From: JAJFFW01 sp039197915
GTDB taxonomy: Bacteria; Pseudomonadota; Alphaproteobacteria; Caulobacterales; Parvularculaceae
Length of the DNA stretch: 64,000 nt
Direction: 5' to 3'
NCBI GenBank assembly: GCA_039197915.1
Contig: JBCCTV010000001.1
Coordinates: 10,384 to 74,383 of the forward strand
This document shows, piece by piece, positions 15,001 through 19,918 of this stretch. Under the pieces are notes generated by a model. That model saw only the letters and a list, made by a program, of their open reading frames with translations. It ran no database searches and had not been told where the DNA came from. Made by a program: the position numbers and the translations under genes. Each line of letters begins with the position of its first letter. Within the stretch, counting starts at the first letter, position 1.

Positions 15001-16245
15001 TACCCTGGGCGCCGCGTAATTCATTCGCCTCGTCGTCGCCCAACAGGGTGTCGTTAAAGGCTGATCCCCCAACCCCTTCGATAGAGATCAGGGTGTCGCC
15101 GTTAGCGTCGCCGCCCGTCGCCAACTGAGCGGCCAGATCAACGCTTACCGCCGCGGACGATGAGAAGTAATCCGTGCGATCGAGGCCAGCGCCCCCATCA
15201 AGTAAGTCTGCACCCTGACCACCTTCGAGACCATCGTCGCCAGCGCCGCCGCGCAGCGTATTCTCCCCGGCGTCGCCTTTTAGGGTGTCGTCAAACTGCG
15301 AACCGTCAATATTTTCAAATCCAGACAGCGTATCAACATCGCCGCCCTCAAGCCCCGCCGACGCCGTACCGGCGCCGAGATCCGCGTTTACGGCGGTCAA
15401 CAGCGTACTGAAGTCTAGGACGTCAACGCCCACGCCGCCCGACAGGCTGTCGCTGCCGAGACCACCATCGATCGTGTCGTCGCCCACGCCGCCATCAAGG
15501 GTGTCAGAGCCTGCGGCCCCGCGCAAAATGTCCGAACCCGATCCACCGACAAAGCGATTGTCGGCGCCGTCGCCAAGAAGCGTATCGTCGAAAGCGGAGC
15601 CCAGTATTTCTTCGATAGCAGTGACGACATCGCCATCGGCCTCGCCAGCAAAGCCAGCGCCGGCTGCAAGGTCCAGCCCTACCGCTGCGGTCGCCAGCGT
15701 GTAGTCGACAAGGTCAGACCCCTCGCCGCCATCGAGCGTGTCGGCCCCGCCCGCGCCGCCCAGGGTGTCGTCGCCGGCCCCGCCGAGGAGGCTGTTTGCG
15801 CCGCCATCGCCAACGATGAAATCATCAAAGGCGGATCCTTCGATGTTTTCTATATTAGTGAGCGTGTCGCCGGTGGCGTCGCCGCCTACAAAATCACCCG
15901 TACCGAGATTAATTGACACGGCTTCATCTGACCGTTGATAGCTCGCCGTGTCCAAACCGCCGCCGCCGTCAATCTGGTCAGCGCCACCCAAGCCTTCGAA
16001 GAAATTTGCGCCCGCATCGCCGGTCAGGCTGTCGTTGAATTCAGAGCCGACAACGCCTTCGATCGACGTCAGCGCGTCTCCGTCCGCGTACCCGCCGGTG
16101 ATTTCCCCGGCCACCAGGTTGATGCGCACGGGCGCATCCGAAAGCTCATAGGAGGCGATGTCGTCGCCTGCCCCGCCGTTGATTTGATCTGCGCCGATGC
16201 CAGCGACAATCGTATCGTCGCCGCCGCCTGCTGAGATGGTATTAC
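1..16245 (-). repeat. RTX module array, about 58 modules
   Basis: The coding sequence is a tandem array of about 58 modules (count by eye), each marked by an IE(N/G/D)xxGS block. Where I measured exact spacing (nt 8151-10500), the interval between equivalent bases is either 237 or 291 bp (79 or 97 residues). The difference is 54 bp, or 18 residues, which is two RTX nonapeptides or one beta-roll turn. Two stretches, about 1200-1600 and 2210-2800, lack the IEN block and are uninterrupted nonapeptide runs. The repeat is conserved at protein level but diverged at DNA level. It creates many long spurious ORFs on the other strand. Confidence 0.9.
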
Positions 16246-17455
16246 CGGGCGGGTTTACTGGGAGTACGACCACCTGGTCGCCCGTTAGCGCATCCACGAA
16301 GACCATGTCTTCTGGCGAGTCGACGATCGCCTGGACGACCTGGGTGCTCGCCGTGGTCGTACCGATATTTCCGTTGGCGTCGACCACGTCATACTGGACG
16401 GTCAGAACGGTAGAGCTAAAAAACCCGTTGGCGTCAGGCTCGCCCGTGGCGTCCGCCACCACATATTGAATTTGTGCATTCAATAGGAACGGGTTTTCCG
16501 GGTCCGCGACAAAGCTATAGCTGCCGTCGCCGCCCTCGCCGTTTAGGACGGTCCAGCCCTCTGGCAGGCCGGTAATTGTGGCTTGGGTCGGAACAAATCC
16601 TTCAAAGGGGATCTCAACAGAAATCTCAAACAGCCTAGTTGTTGAGCCCGTTGGCGCAAGGTCCGGAGAATCGGCAAAAATCAGATCCGAACCTTCCGTG
16701 CCGGAAACGCTCTCAACCGCGCTTTGGGCGGCGAAGCTATCGTTCGTATCGGCAGGTTCTTCTGCGGCGCCCCCTTCGATCCGCGCGCCGCCTCCCGGCA
16801 AAGCTTCGACCGATTGCGCCGTAACGCCGAGCAAGCGGACCGTGATATCTGAAACGCCAAGATCAAAGACGCTCTCATTATCTTCCGTCTGGGACGAGGG
16901 GCCAGCGGCCGCTTCGTTCGAGCGGAAGCGATTGCTAAATTGCGCGAGGTTCTCTTCAATCCGGGAGCTGATGTCCTGGCGGTCGCTGCTGCCTTTTTCA
17001 GGATCAATAAAGTCGAGCTCGGCCGCTTTTGGGGCTTCAACCTCGACGATTACCTCCGAAACAGATTGGTCCTGCGCCGACCCATCTTTATCTTCAGAAC
17101 CCTGCTTTTCACCTGAGGTAAAAGTGACCTCGACGACTTCCGTCGCCTCGATTTCGCCGATACGAGCCAGCAGCTCCTGGGCGGAAAGGCCTTGCGTGCC
17201 GAACTGCAGGTAGAGGTCGTCGTCGGTAACGAGATCAAGTCCAGCGCCGAGCAAAATGACCTGGGACCCGTCCGGAAACTTGATGATGATGTCGACGTCG
17301 ACGACTTCGATTTTGACGTCTTCGATCTCGAACCCGAACTGCGCGTCGCGACCCTCTAGGCGATAGGCTTTGGTCTCGCCAGCCGCAGGCTTGTCGATAC
17401 GCACAGAAGGCTTGTCGGTCGCCTCGTTTTCGGGAGTTGGCGTCGTTTCAGACAT
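1..17455 (-). CDS. Giant RTX repeat protein, type I secretion substrate (partial, runs off left edge)
   Basis: A single minus-strand frame starts at ATG 17455 and is still open at base 1, so at least 5818 codons are present and the C-terminal secretion signal lies outside the window. Residues 1-~180 are acidic and non-repetitive (MSETTPTPENEATDKPSVRI...). This resembles the N-terminal domains of alphaproteobacterial giant RTX or BapA/LapA-type adhesins. Residues ~260-390 look like one beta-sandwich (Ig-like) domain. From about residue 400 the chain is Ca2+-binding RTX nonapeptides (GGxGxDTLxG) alternating with a conserved block of the type ASYxxSxxxVxVNL, GGDAxGDTL, IENIxGS. No Cys-rich or enzymatic domain was seen. 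The same frame is correct at both ends (near base 1 it reads ASYENA), so there is no net frameshift. The gene lies downstream of hlyD-tolC on the same strand. A surface adhesin, biofilm or S-layer-like role is inferred from the architecture; the substrate assignment rests on family and context. Confidence 0.9.
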   Translation of the reverse strand, partial: MSETTPTPENEATDKPSVRIDKPAAGETKAYRLEGRDAQFGFEIEDVKIEVVDVDIIIKFPDGSQVILLGAGLDLVTDDDLYLQFGTQGLSAQELLARIGEIEATEVVEVTFTSGEKQGSEDKDGSAQDQSVSEVIVEVEAPKAAELDFIDPEKGSSDRQDISSRIEENLAQFSNRFRSNEAAAGPSSQTEDNESVFDLGVSDITVRLLGVTAQSVEALPGGGARIEGGAAEEPADTNDSFAAQSAVESVSGTEGSDLIFADSPDLAPTGSTTRLFEISVEIPFEGFVPTQATITGLPEGWTVLNGEGGDGSYSFVADPENPFLLNAQIQYVVADATGEPDANGFFSSTVLTVQYDVVDANGNIGTTTASTQVVQAIVDSPEDMVFVDALTGDQVVVLPVNPPGNTISAGGGDDTIVAGIGADQINGGAGDDIASYELSDAPVRINLVAGEITGGYADGDALTSIEGVVGSEFNDSLTGDAGANFFEGLGGADQIDGGGGLDTASYQRSDEAVSINLGTGDFVGGDATGDTLTNIENIEGSAFDDFIVGDGGANSLLGGAGDDTLGGAGGADTLDGGEGSDLVDYTLATAAVGLDLAAGAGFAGEADGDVVTAIEEILGSAFDDTLLGDGADNRFVGGSGSDILRGAAGSDTLDGGVGDDTIDGGLGSDSLSGGVGVDVLDFSTLLTAVNADLGAGTASAGLEGGDVDTLSGFENIDGSQFDDTLKGDAGENTLRGGAGDDGLEGGQGADLLDGGAGLDRTDYFSSSAAVSVDLAAQLATGGDANGDTLISIEGVGGSAFNDTLLGDDEANELRGAQGNDTLVGAGGADTLDGGDGVDTVDFAASVVGVNVNLTTGFGAGGDAAGDVYANLEIIIGSDFNDTLVGDGENNQLFGGEGDDSLEGGAGVDVISGGAGFDIASYAGSASGVVVDFNTGVGSGGDANGDTFFDVEALVGSAFNDRFVGDASDDDLRGEGGDDTLIGEDGDDTLSGGAGADQLRGGAGADVIDGGSGIDTIDYSGGAVAVDVNLELQTATGGDADGDTFLNIENVIGTSSADRLRGTDDANALTGGAGNDTLIGLLGADVLDGGAGLDLADYSDSETAITVDLANNIGLGGDADGDTLTNIENIRGSDFNDNIFGDVRSNVLEGGDGNDSLDGAFGADSLLGGDGEDTLVGGASADTLDGGEGRDAVSYITSNAGVSVDLSLLTGVGGDADGDVLISIEDVTGSNVGDTLIGDNGADGDILDGAGGDDTLSGLGGDDTLLGGGGDDTLSGGQGADSLDGGIGQNVVSYAGSGLAVTVNIDAQSASGGDADGDTLVNIQGVIGTDFNDLLIGDENENTLSGGEGDDSLEGGAAADTIDGGIGSDTVNYTGSLVGVNVNLATETGLGGDAQNDVLISIENVEGSALGDTLIGNGAVNVLTGGDGADILEGGAAGDSIVGGDGLDTASYAGSNASVNIDLLNNTNTGGHANGDTLDSIENLTGSAFRDTLYGDNTGNRIDGGASDDLIFGRGGADSLIGGLGENTLTGGLGADTLDGSLGIDIASYTDSGVGVNVDLLNSVGQFGAAALDEYIDIEGVIGSDFSDTLTGDNENNTLSGGDSNDTLIGLGGADSLVGGDGVDLVDYRSSGVGVNVNLQARVGVGGDAQFDTFDSIENVQGSNSSDTLIGDSEQNVLTGNDGADLLSGGAEDDTLLGGENADTLIGGEGADVTDGGGGIDTVSYETSDAAVSVDIENDAATGGHATGDTFSNIENAIGSNFNDTIIGDSEENVLQGRGGNDSLDGAGGNDTIFGEAGSDTLVGSLGADSLDGGSAFDTVDYSGSGAAVFVDLQNGFGLGGFAEGDEYVSIENAIGSDGNDTLIGTISLNNLSGGQGADLIEGGAGADTIDGGADNDTVTYRNSGGGVTVDISGPGFTSGGDADGDVLIEIENIEGSLQEDVLTGDGDANILTGLAGVDTLIGGGGADTLDGGSQNDILQGGADGDELIGGGGQDTASYADSSVGVNVNLTTNVAQFGSAAGDTFSSIENLTGSANADTLTGDDESNTLAGGGDNDILAGLAGADFLSGGGGVDTADYGASGGAVSVNLSTGVGLGGDAAGDTYSEIENVIGSGGADSVVGNLEANNLAGGGGADTLRGGANGDVLTGGGENDVLEGGAGGDNIDGEGGDDLASYESSNAGVDINLLLSTWSGGHADNDTLANIEGVIGSAFSDTLTGDDTNNTLIGGASADTLRGNDGADLLTGDGGADSLIGDAGVDTLEGGEGADTLIGGAGADRLDGDIGIDTVDYTGSSAVRVFLSSGAGFDGDADGDQFISIENIIGSGNGDSLVGDNFVNNIQGAGGADTIEGGAGADTLDGGSESDTLSYQGSASAVSVNLATGAVSGGDASGDIISGFENLRGSAGADTLIGDADDNVLEGLGSDDIFDGGGGADRLDGSSGVDTADYRLSGAGVSIDLELNTAAGGLAADDTLISIENILGSANADTITGDSLANRFEGGQGADALSGGGGADVLLGGGDNDTIEGGSGGDLLDGGGEEDTVTYAQSSQGVNVSLRTGAASGGDATGDTLTNFENLTGSAAGDTLEGSDTANDIFGGGGSDIILGAGGADSIDGEGGADTIEGGQGADTLIGGADTDTISYASSNAGVNVDLANNIASGGDAAGDVIDGFENIIGSGLDDTLTGDSLVNRIEAGDGEDFIVGGAGADQIIGGEGSDTASYAASNDRVVIDLENDTAAFGHAAGDDLDEIENLIGSGFNDELTGDAQRNALTGNAGQDTLDGGDENDTLDGGGDNDLLIGGSGADSLVGGGGIDAIDYSASFGAVQIDLAAGTGASNDAQGDTIEGVEQVIGSGFGDSLSGDSLGNTLIGGEGNDTLAGRAGADSLDGQGGDFDIADYSASTAVNIDLGAGTASGGDAAGDTLTSIEGAFGGAGNDTLVGSSAQNRLEGRGGDDILRGLGAADTLDGGEGVDTADYTGSVGGVTVNLVDGTGAGGDAQGDTLIDIENVTGTEAADLLIGNTRDNILIGAGGVDQLRGGGGADTLDGGADGDTLRGGEGGDSLIGDAGVDTAEYVGSTAGVNVNLDANTASGGDADGDTLTGIENLLGSGLSDTLTGDSLDNRLEGAGGADTLSGLDGNDTLDGGGEADTADYSASTAAVTANLASNAASGADIGNDSLVSIENIIGGDGADTLRGQSGANRLEGGDNADELRGEGGNDTLLGQEGADLIFGGEGQDSIDGGEGDDTASYAGSTAVDIDLAAGTGTFGDADGDTLAGIERVIGSGENDTIAGDSLSNTLEGGGGADQLIGREGGDTLLGNAGEDTLEGGAGADSLNGGGGVNTAVYTGGADGIQIDLALGTGLGGDAQGDTLTNIQNVLGSDGDDLLAGDGGANELFGDLGADTLIGGAGADSLDGGGNIDLADYSGSTSGVVLSLLSGLGTNGDALGDTLTEIENVTGSEQNDQITGDGEANVIRGLGGGDVLTGLGGDDEIRAGAGADTLAGGSGADTLDGGEGFDIVDYSASADPVSVNLGTGVVSGGDADGDVLISIEEVIATTGNDTLIGNSLGNELRGGDGDDSLVGGAGNDTIFGEGGNDTLVGEAGADILDGGGDNDFVSYESAGGAVSVFLDTGRAIDDGGAQDTLTDIENVLGSGFNDAIRGNLEANILSGGGGADTIFGFEGVDQISGGGDNDVLRGGADGDIIDGGGGIDTADYTASGAVRVDLSDNLQNAFGDAQGDVLTQIENIIGSGGNDTLTGDSLDNSLDGSAGADLLAGGEGADTLFGNSGTDTATYAASDDAVTINLGGNTASGGHADGDVLTEIENLIGSDFADQLTGDSLDNSLAGGDENDTLIGGAGADTLNGGGGDDWVDYALSAAVNVDLTGGGIGGDAQNDVYTDIENAAGSESNDTLSANAGTNVLLGRGGDDILSGGIGSDTLEGGANADTLIGGSAGDSLDGGDGLDTASYEGAAAAVSVNLATGVATGGDAADDTLTSIENLIGGNNNDTLIGDSLANRLDGSASNDLLEGGEGADTLVGGDGIDTADYSNSAAGVNVQLTIGNFGAGGDAAGDRLELIENIIGSGSTDTLIGDGNINRLQGGGDNDLLIGGAGADSLEGDSGIDTARYTGSAGAVNINLETGAGLGGDAEGDFLDSIEILEGSNTGDTLIAANTGSTLRGEGGGDILTGGTVADLLEGGAGIDTLRGGLGADTLDGGGTLNDVADYANSTADLVIDLSNNANNAGAEAAGDILTNIEFVIGGEGADTIVGNGARNDLSGGQDDDVLRGGADADTLRGGAGSNTASYEGSGAVSVNLDTGVHFGNDATGDVLIDIQNLIGSSNGDDLTGDDNVNSIDGGDGADTLEGAGGADALDGGEGIDVATYRTAGSGVTASLAVGAVGANDDAAGDTFTDIEILEGSGFDDSLTTSAAGNELRGMAGNDTLTGAAGADTLLGGDDNDSLLGAGDNDSLDGGAGNDTLDGGAGVDTLLGGLGADIFFTGTGADSLDGGDNFDIVDYSAETVDITATLGGVGTGGAAEGDTYTNIEGIIGGSGADRLVGDGFENSLEGGLGNDTLIGGANGDTLDGGDDIDVVDYSGLTIGVSVDLSQERGFAGDAADDTIIDVENVIGSEAADTIVGDALANVLTGGGGNDTLEGGGEADTLEGGAGRDMADYQNAGPGLVVNLANAALNTGEALGDTYSSIEDLRGSDNDDTLDGNTAANRIFGGEGADVIDGGEGNDSLFGQDGDDTLFGNIGTERLEGGEDTDTVDYSNSTTGVIAFLNGTTGSGGFAAGDRLFDIEVLIGSDESDQLSGTGGVETLIGGDGDDIFRGFGGADSIDGGIGDDVVTYSNSGVGVTVDLQNEFGLGGEAEGDTLVSIESAVGSSGSDSLLGTVGENTLTGGQGNDTIRGNTGNDSIIGGEGLNQLFGDAGDDTIVGDRNNDLIEGGLDNDIITSGEGSDTIDGGEGDDDISAGDENDTVIGGEGNDTINGGADNDSLQGDAGDDEIIGGEGLDIIRGGADNDSIDGGNSNDQLFGDEGNDTILGGSGDDDIFGGEGDDSLIGGANNDDFQGDLGSDFIDGGTGSFDDIDYGSLSLAVIVDLVAETGVSGVDTDTLRGIERVYGTSLGDNITGNGANNRLEGRDGDDTLQGGAGSDVLVGGAGIDTADYSDSGAGVEIDIAGNIERFGTAAGDDLSGIENLIGSTLGDTLRGSTASNTLEGGDGDDILDGGAGANADEYRGGAGDDIVDFQSSGSGVSITLSEGATGAGGDAAGDRFFGIEGIDGSDFNDNLVGDTLENTLRGFDGFDTLIGGDGDDNLDGGRDADTIEGGAGADNIAGGQGADLITGGIGSDTITGGDEDDNIDGGADADDIDGGRGMDTIIGGAGANTLRGGDDDDLISGGADGDDIDGGSGLDTVDYSGSGSAINVDLGANTATGGDATNDTLVSIEAIIGTAQNDTLAGNTENNRLEGRGGADAFTSSVGADTIDGGTEIDSLTYVGSNDGVTVRLDGTASSGGHAQGDIVSGIERLTGSNFNDSLIGIGGAQTLDGGALDDVLVGGAGADSLIGGGGNDTADYSSAGGSVVASLFAGGGTVGDAAGDVFNGVENLRGSNNFDTLVGDDNENILEGGEAADVLEGRGGADTIDGGGGLDTASYANASGAVTIDLDAQTATGADGNDSLVSIENVIGSSANDTITGSAGGNNINAGGGNDLINASAGADTIEGGTGDDTVDYSGSPTGVNLVIRLDGTASSGGHAQGDVLSGVDTVIGGDADDLIFGTPTAQALFGGEGADTLVGGDDADTLDGGGGIDWASYENA

Positions 17456-17924
17456 CTGCAGACTTTCAAAGCGCCTTTAAGCGCGCACACAACTCACCGC
17501 CGTGCAGACGCAATTCGCCCGCACACCGGCGCCACTATTTGGAATTTTTAAGATCTCGAAGTGAACAGGTGGTTTTGAAACATGGTGAACCATCCCTTTA
17601 CGGATGCTCGAAAATTGCTTGTTTATTGGGGTTTGAGGGCCTTTCTCGTCATCCGGCGTTGGGCGCCCCAACGCTCGGCAACGACGAGCGGCGGTTAACG
17701 ATAAGGGTAAGGATGATCTTCGCCTAAACACGCGTGAGCAGAGGGCGCGGGCCATGGGGTTGGGTTGAGGACGTTGGGTTGAGGAAGTGGACGCGGGGGC
17801 GCGGGGCCGCGCTCGTGCGACCACGGAAGGATCCTATGGCGCTCATCGGGACAATCGACGGCGGCCCTTGCGCCTTCGTCATCCGCAAAAAAAATCGCGG
17901 CATTTGATTAAAATACCCAACGCC
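17456..17924. other. Intergenic leader between tolC and the RTX gene
   Basis: This 469-bp stretch has no convincing gene. It lies in the transcription direction after tolC and before the giant RTX gene, and is less GC-rich near 17530-17640. It contains the perfect 8-bp hairpin listed separately. Its length suggests the RTX gene could have its own promoter or a regulated leader, but no clear -35/-10 pair was identified. The ribosome site before 17455 is weak (GAAAG about 9 nt upstream). Confidence 0.5.
17656..17674. promoter_or_regulatory. Perfect palindromic hairpin in the RTX gene leader
   Basis: GCGTTGGG pairs perfectly with CCCAACGC across a 3-nt loop. It is about 200 bp upstream of the RTX start codon and 250 bp after the tolC stop. 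No T-tract follows on the minus strand, so a classical intrinsic terminator is unlikely. It could be an attenuator, an RNA-stability element or a protein-binding palindrome. The structure is visible; the role is inferred. Confidence 0.4.
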
Positions 17925-19805
17925 TTACCGGCGGGCGGCGCGCTCAACCTCGGTGAGTTCAAAATCAAGCTGATCGGCCAATTGCTGGGCCAAAACATTT
18001 TGGAACCGCAGGCTCGCAAATGACGCCGACATATTCTCAAACTTGTTGGCGATATTTTCTTCGCGCGCTTCCGCTAATTCCGCCTGCGCCTCGAGAAGCT
18101 CCAGAAGCGTTCTGCGACCCGCTTCAAACTGCTTAAAATAGAGGTCAATAACGCGTTCGCTCGCCTCGACCTGTTCAACGAGTATTTGGGTTTTATCGCT
18201 GCTGGTGCGCAAGACACTAATGATATTAAAGGCGTCCTGCTTCAGGAGGTTGCGCTCTTTAAGAAGTCGCTGCTCGACCTCGCGTTCGCGCGCCGCCAAC
18301 TGTTTGCCGCGAGCGCGCGCAGCGCCCCCGTCATAAAGCGTCCAAGTCGCGGCCAGCATGGCGCGCCCTTCAGTGTTGAAATCCGTAACGCCCAGCAAAT
18401 TATCCTGGTACCGGCCGGTGACCTCGATTGACACATCCGGCAAAAAGGTACGCTTAACAGCCTTTAATTGGTGCCGTACGGAATTTCCTTCGCGCAGAAT
18501 TGACTGCAGCAAAAAGCTCCGTGACATGATCGCATCAACGCTTTGCTCATTGAGAGCGTAGGCTTCGCCGACATCAAGGCGCGGCTCGATCAACGTTCCA
18601 GGTTCGAGGCCCGTAACCTCCCGGAAACGCCCAATCGCCTGTTCCCGGCGATTTTCAAGGTCGAGCGCTGCGGTGCGCGCCCGATCAAGGCGCGAACGCG
18701 CCCGCTTAAGCTCCGCCTCCGACGTATTTCCGCCGTCAAAACTCAACTGGACCAACGCCACAATCCGCTCATGGGCGGCGACGTTATCGCGCGCATTTTG
18801 TAGCAACTCGCTGGTCGCTAGAAGATCAAGATAGGCCGAGATCGCCTGGAAAAGCGTGTCCTCAACAATGTCCCTAAACAGAAGATCGCGCGCTTGATAA
18901 AGCGCTTTGGTTCGTTTGATTGCCTGGGACGACCGACCAAAATCATAAATACGTTGGGTGACCCGGGCAGACGCCTCGCGGCGGTTCAAGAGATAAGTGC
19001 CGACGCCGGACTCATTATAGGTGCTTTCAAGCCCGGTCGCCCCGCTCAACTCCACCTGAGGCAGATAGGCAGCCCTAGCGCCGCCGATCGCCGCCCGACT
19101 GTCTTCGGCTTGCCAACGCGCAATTCCAATATCTGGATTATTCTTCAGAGTGTAGATAATCACATCACGAAGGGAAAGCGCCGTGCCCGCTAAGTTTGGC
19201 GGCAAGATCAACGCATCATTGACGAAGCGCCGGCTGTTTGTCGTCTTCACCGGCGGCCGTGACAGAGCGGCCTCATATTGCTCCTCGTCGCCATCGAGCA
19301 GCGTCTCCTGTCGCTCGATCGGAATGCTCGCCGGGTCGGGCCGGTTTTTCTTTGACCATTTTTTAGGCTTTTCATCCGCCGGCGGCGCCGGCACTTCAGC
19401 CGTTGGCTGCGTCTCCTCATATTGCGCATAACTCAATATGCTGACCAATGGCGGGATTTCATCCATGCCGAGGGCGCCAGATTGGGGCGTGGCGTCCGCC
19501 GCTGGGTCATTAACAACACGCTCATTAAGGTCGGCACTGATATCGGCACTCGGTTCCGTCTCGCCGCCCGGCGCCGATGCATTTTTCTTAGCATTAGGTT
19601 TCGGTTCTTTAGTCCGGTCGGCCTTTTTCCCGTCGACTTGTGGTAAAGGCGGCTGTTGCAAAACAGGCCGATAAACGCTGCGCAGTTCGAGCTCGGCATA
19701 GGCGGGCGTTTGCGCGCGCACGTCAGCTGGCGCCGCCAAAAGCAACGCACACGCTGCAAAAGCAGCGCTCCGCACACCAATTAAGATGCGAGACCGAGCT
19801 GACAT
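17925..19805 (-). CDS. TolC-family outer-membrane channel of the type I secretion system
   Basis: This is the outer-membrane efflux protein expected to form the exit duct for the adjacent RTX protein. I chose ATG 19805 because it gives a good signal peptide (MSARSRILIGV... ending in ADVRAQ). The longer frame begins with TTG at 19838. Length is about 626 residues, against roughly 430-500 for typical TolC proteins. The excess is an N-terminal insert after the signal peptide (mature residues ~1-175) rich in Pro, Lys, Glu and Asp. The channel domain begins near LSLRDVIIYTLKNNPDIGIA and shows the usual duplicated coiled-coil pattern (DNVAAHERIVALVQLSFDGG, EQVEASERVIDLYFKQFEAG). It lies 113 bp downstream of the HlyD gene on the same strand. 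TolC/LapE family is confident; pairing with this RTX protein is inferred from position. Confidence 0.92.
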   Translation of the reverse strand: MSARSRILIGVRSAAFAACALLLAAPADVRAQTPAYAELELRSVYRPVLQQPPLPQVDGKKADRTKEPKPNAKKNASAPGGETEPSADISADLNERVVNDPAADATPQSGALGMDEIPPLVSILSYAQYEETQPTAEVPAPPADEKPKKWSKKNRPDPASIPIERQETLLDGDEEQYEAALSRPPVKTTNSRRFVNDALILPPNLAGTALSLRDVIIYTLKNNPDIGIARWQAEDSRAAIGGARAAYLPQVELSGATGLESTYNESGVGTYLLNRREASARVTQRIYDFGRSSQAIKRTKALYQARDLLFRDIVEDTLFQAISAYLDLLATSELLQNARDNVAAHERIVALVQLSFDGGNTSEAELKRARSRLDRARTAALDLENRREQAIGRFREVTGLEPGTLIEPRLDVGEAYALNEQSVDAIMSRSFLLQSILREGNSVRHQLKAVKRTFLPDVSIEVTGRYQDNLLGVTDFNTEGRAMLAATWTLYDGGAARARGKQLAAREREVEQRLLKERNLLKQDAFNIISVLRTSSDKTQILVEQVEASERVIDLYFKQFEAGRRTLLELLEAQAELAEAREENIANKFENMSASFASLRFQNVLAQQLADQLDFELTEVERAARR

Positions 19806-19918
19806 AGGTACCAAAAGACGTACTAACCCATACTTCAACAGAAGTTATCGGCTTTTAGGGTTAATCTCGCGTTATTGGTAAACGCCTGAAAACGCAGAAT
19901 TTATTGAATGTGATCAAG

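Noticed and set aside
1..16245. CRISPR-like or satellite DNA interpretation of the repetitive left arm
   Set aside because: There are no identical direct repeats with unique spacers. The repetition is at protein level in an open reading frame.
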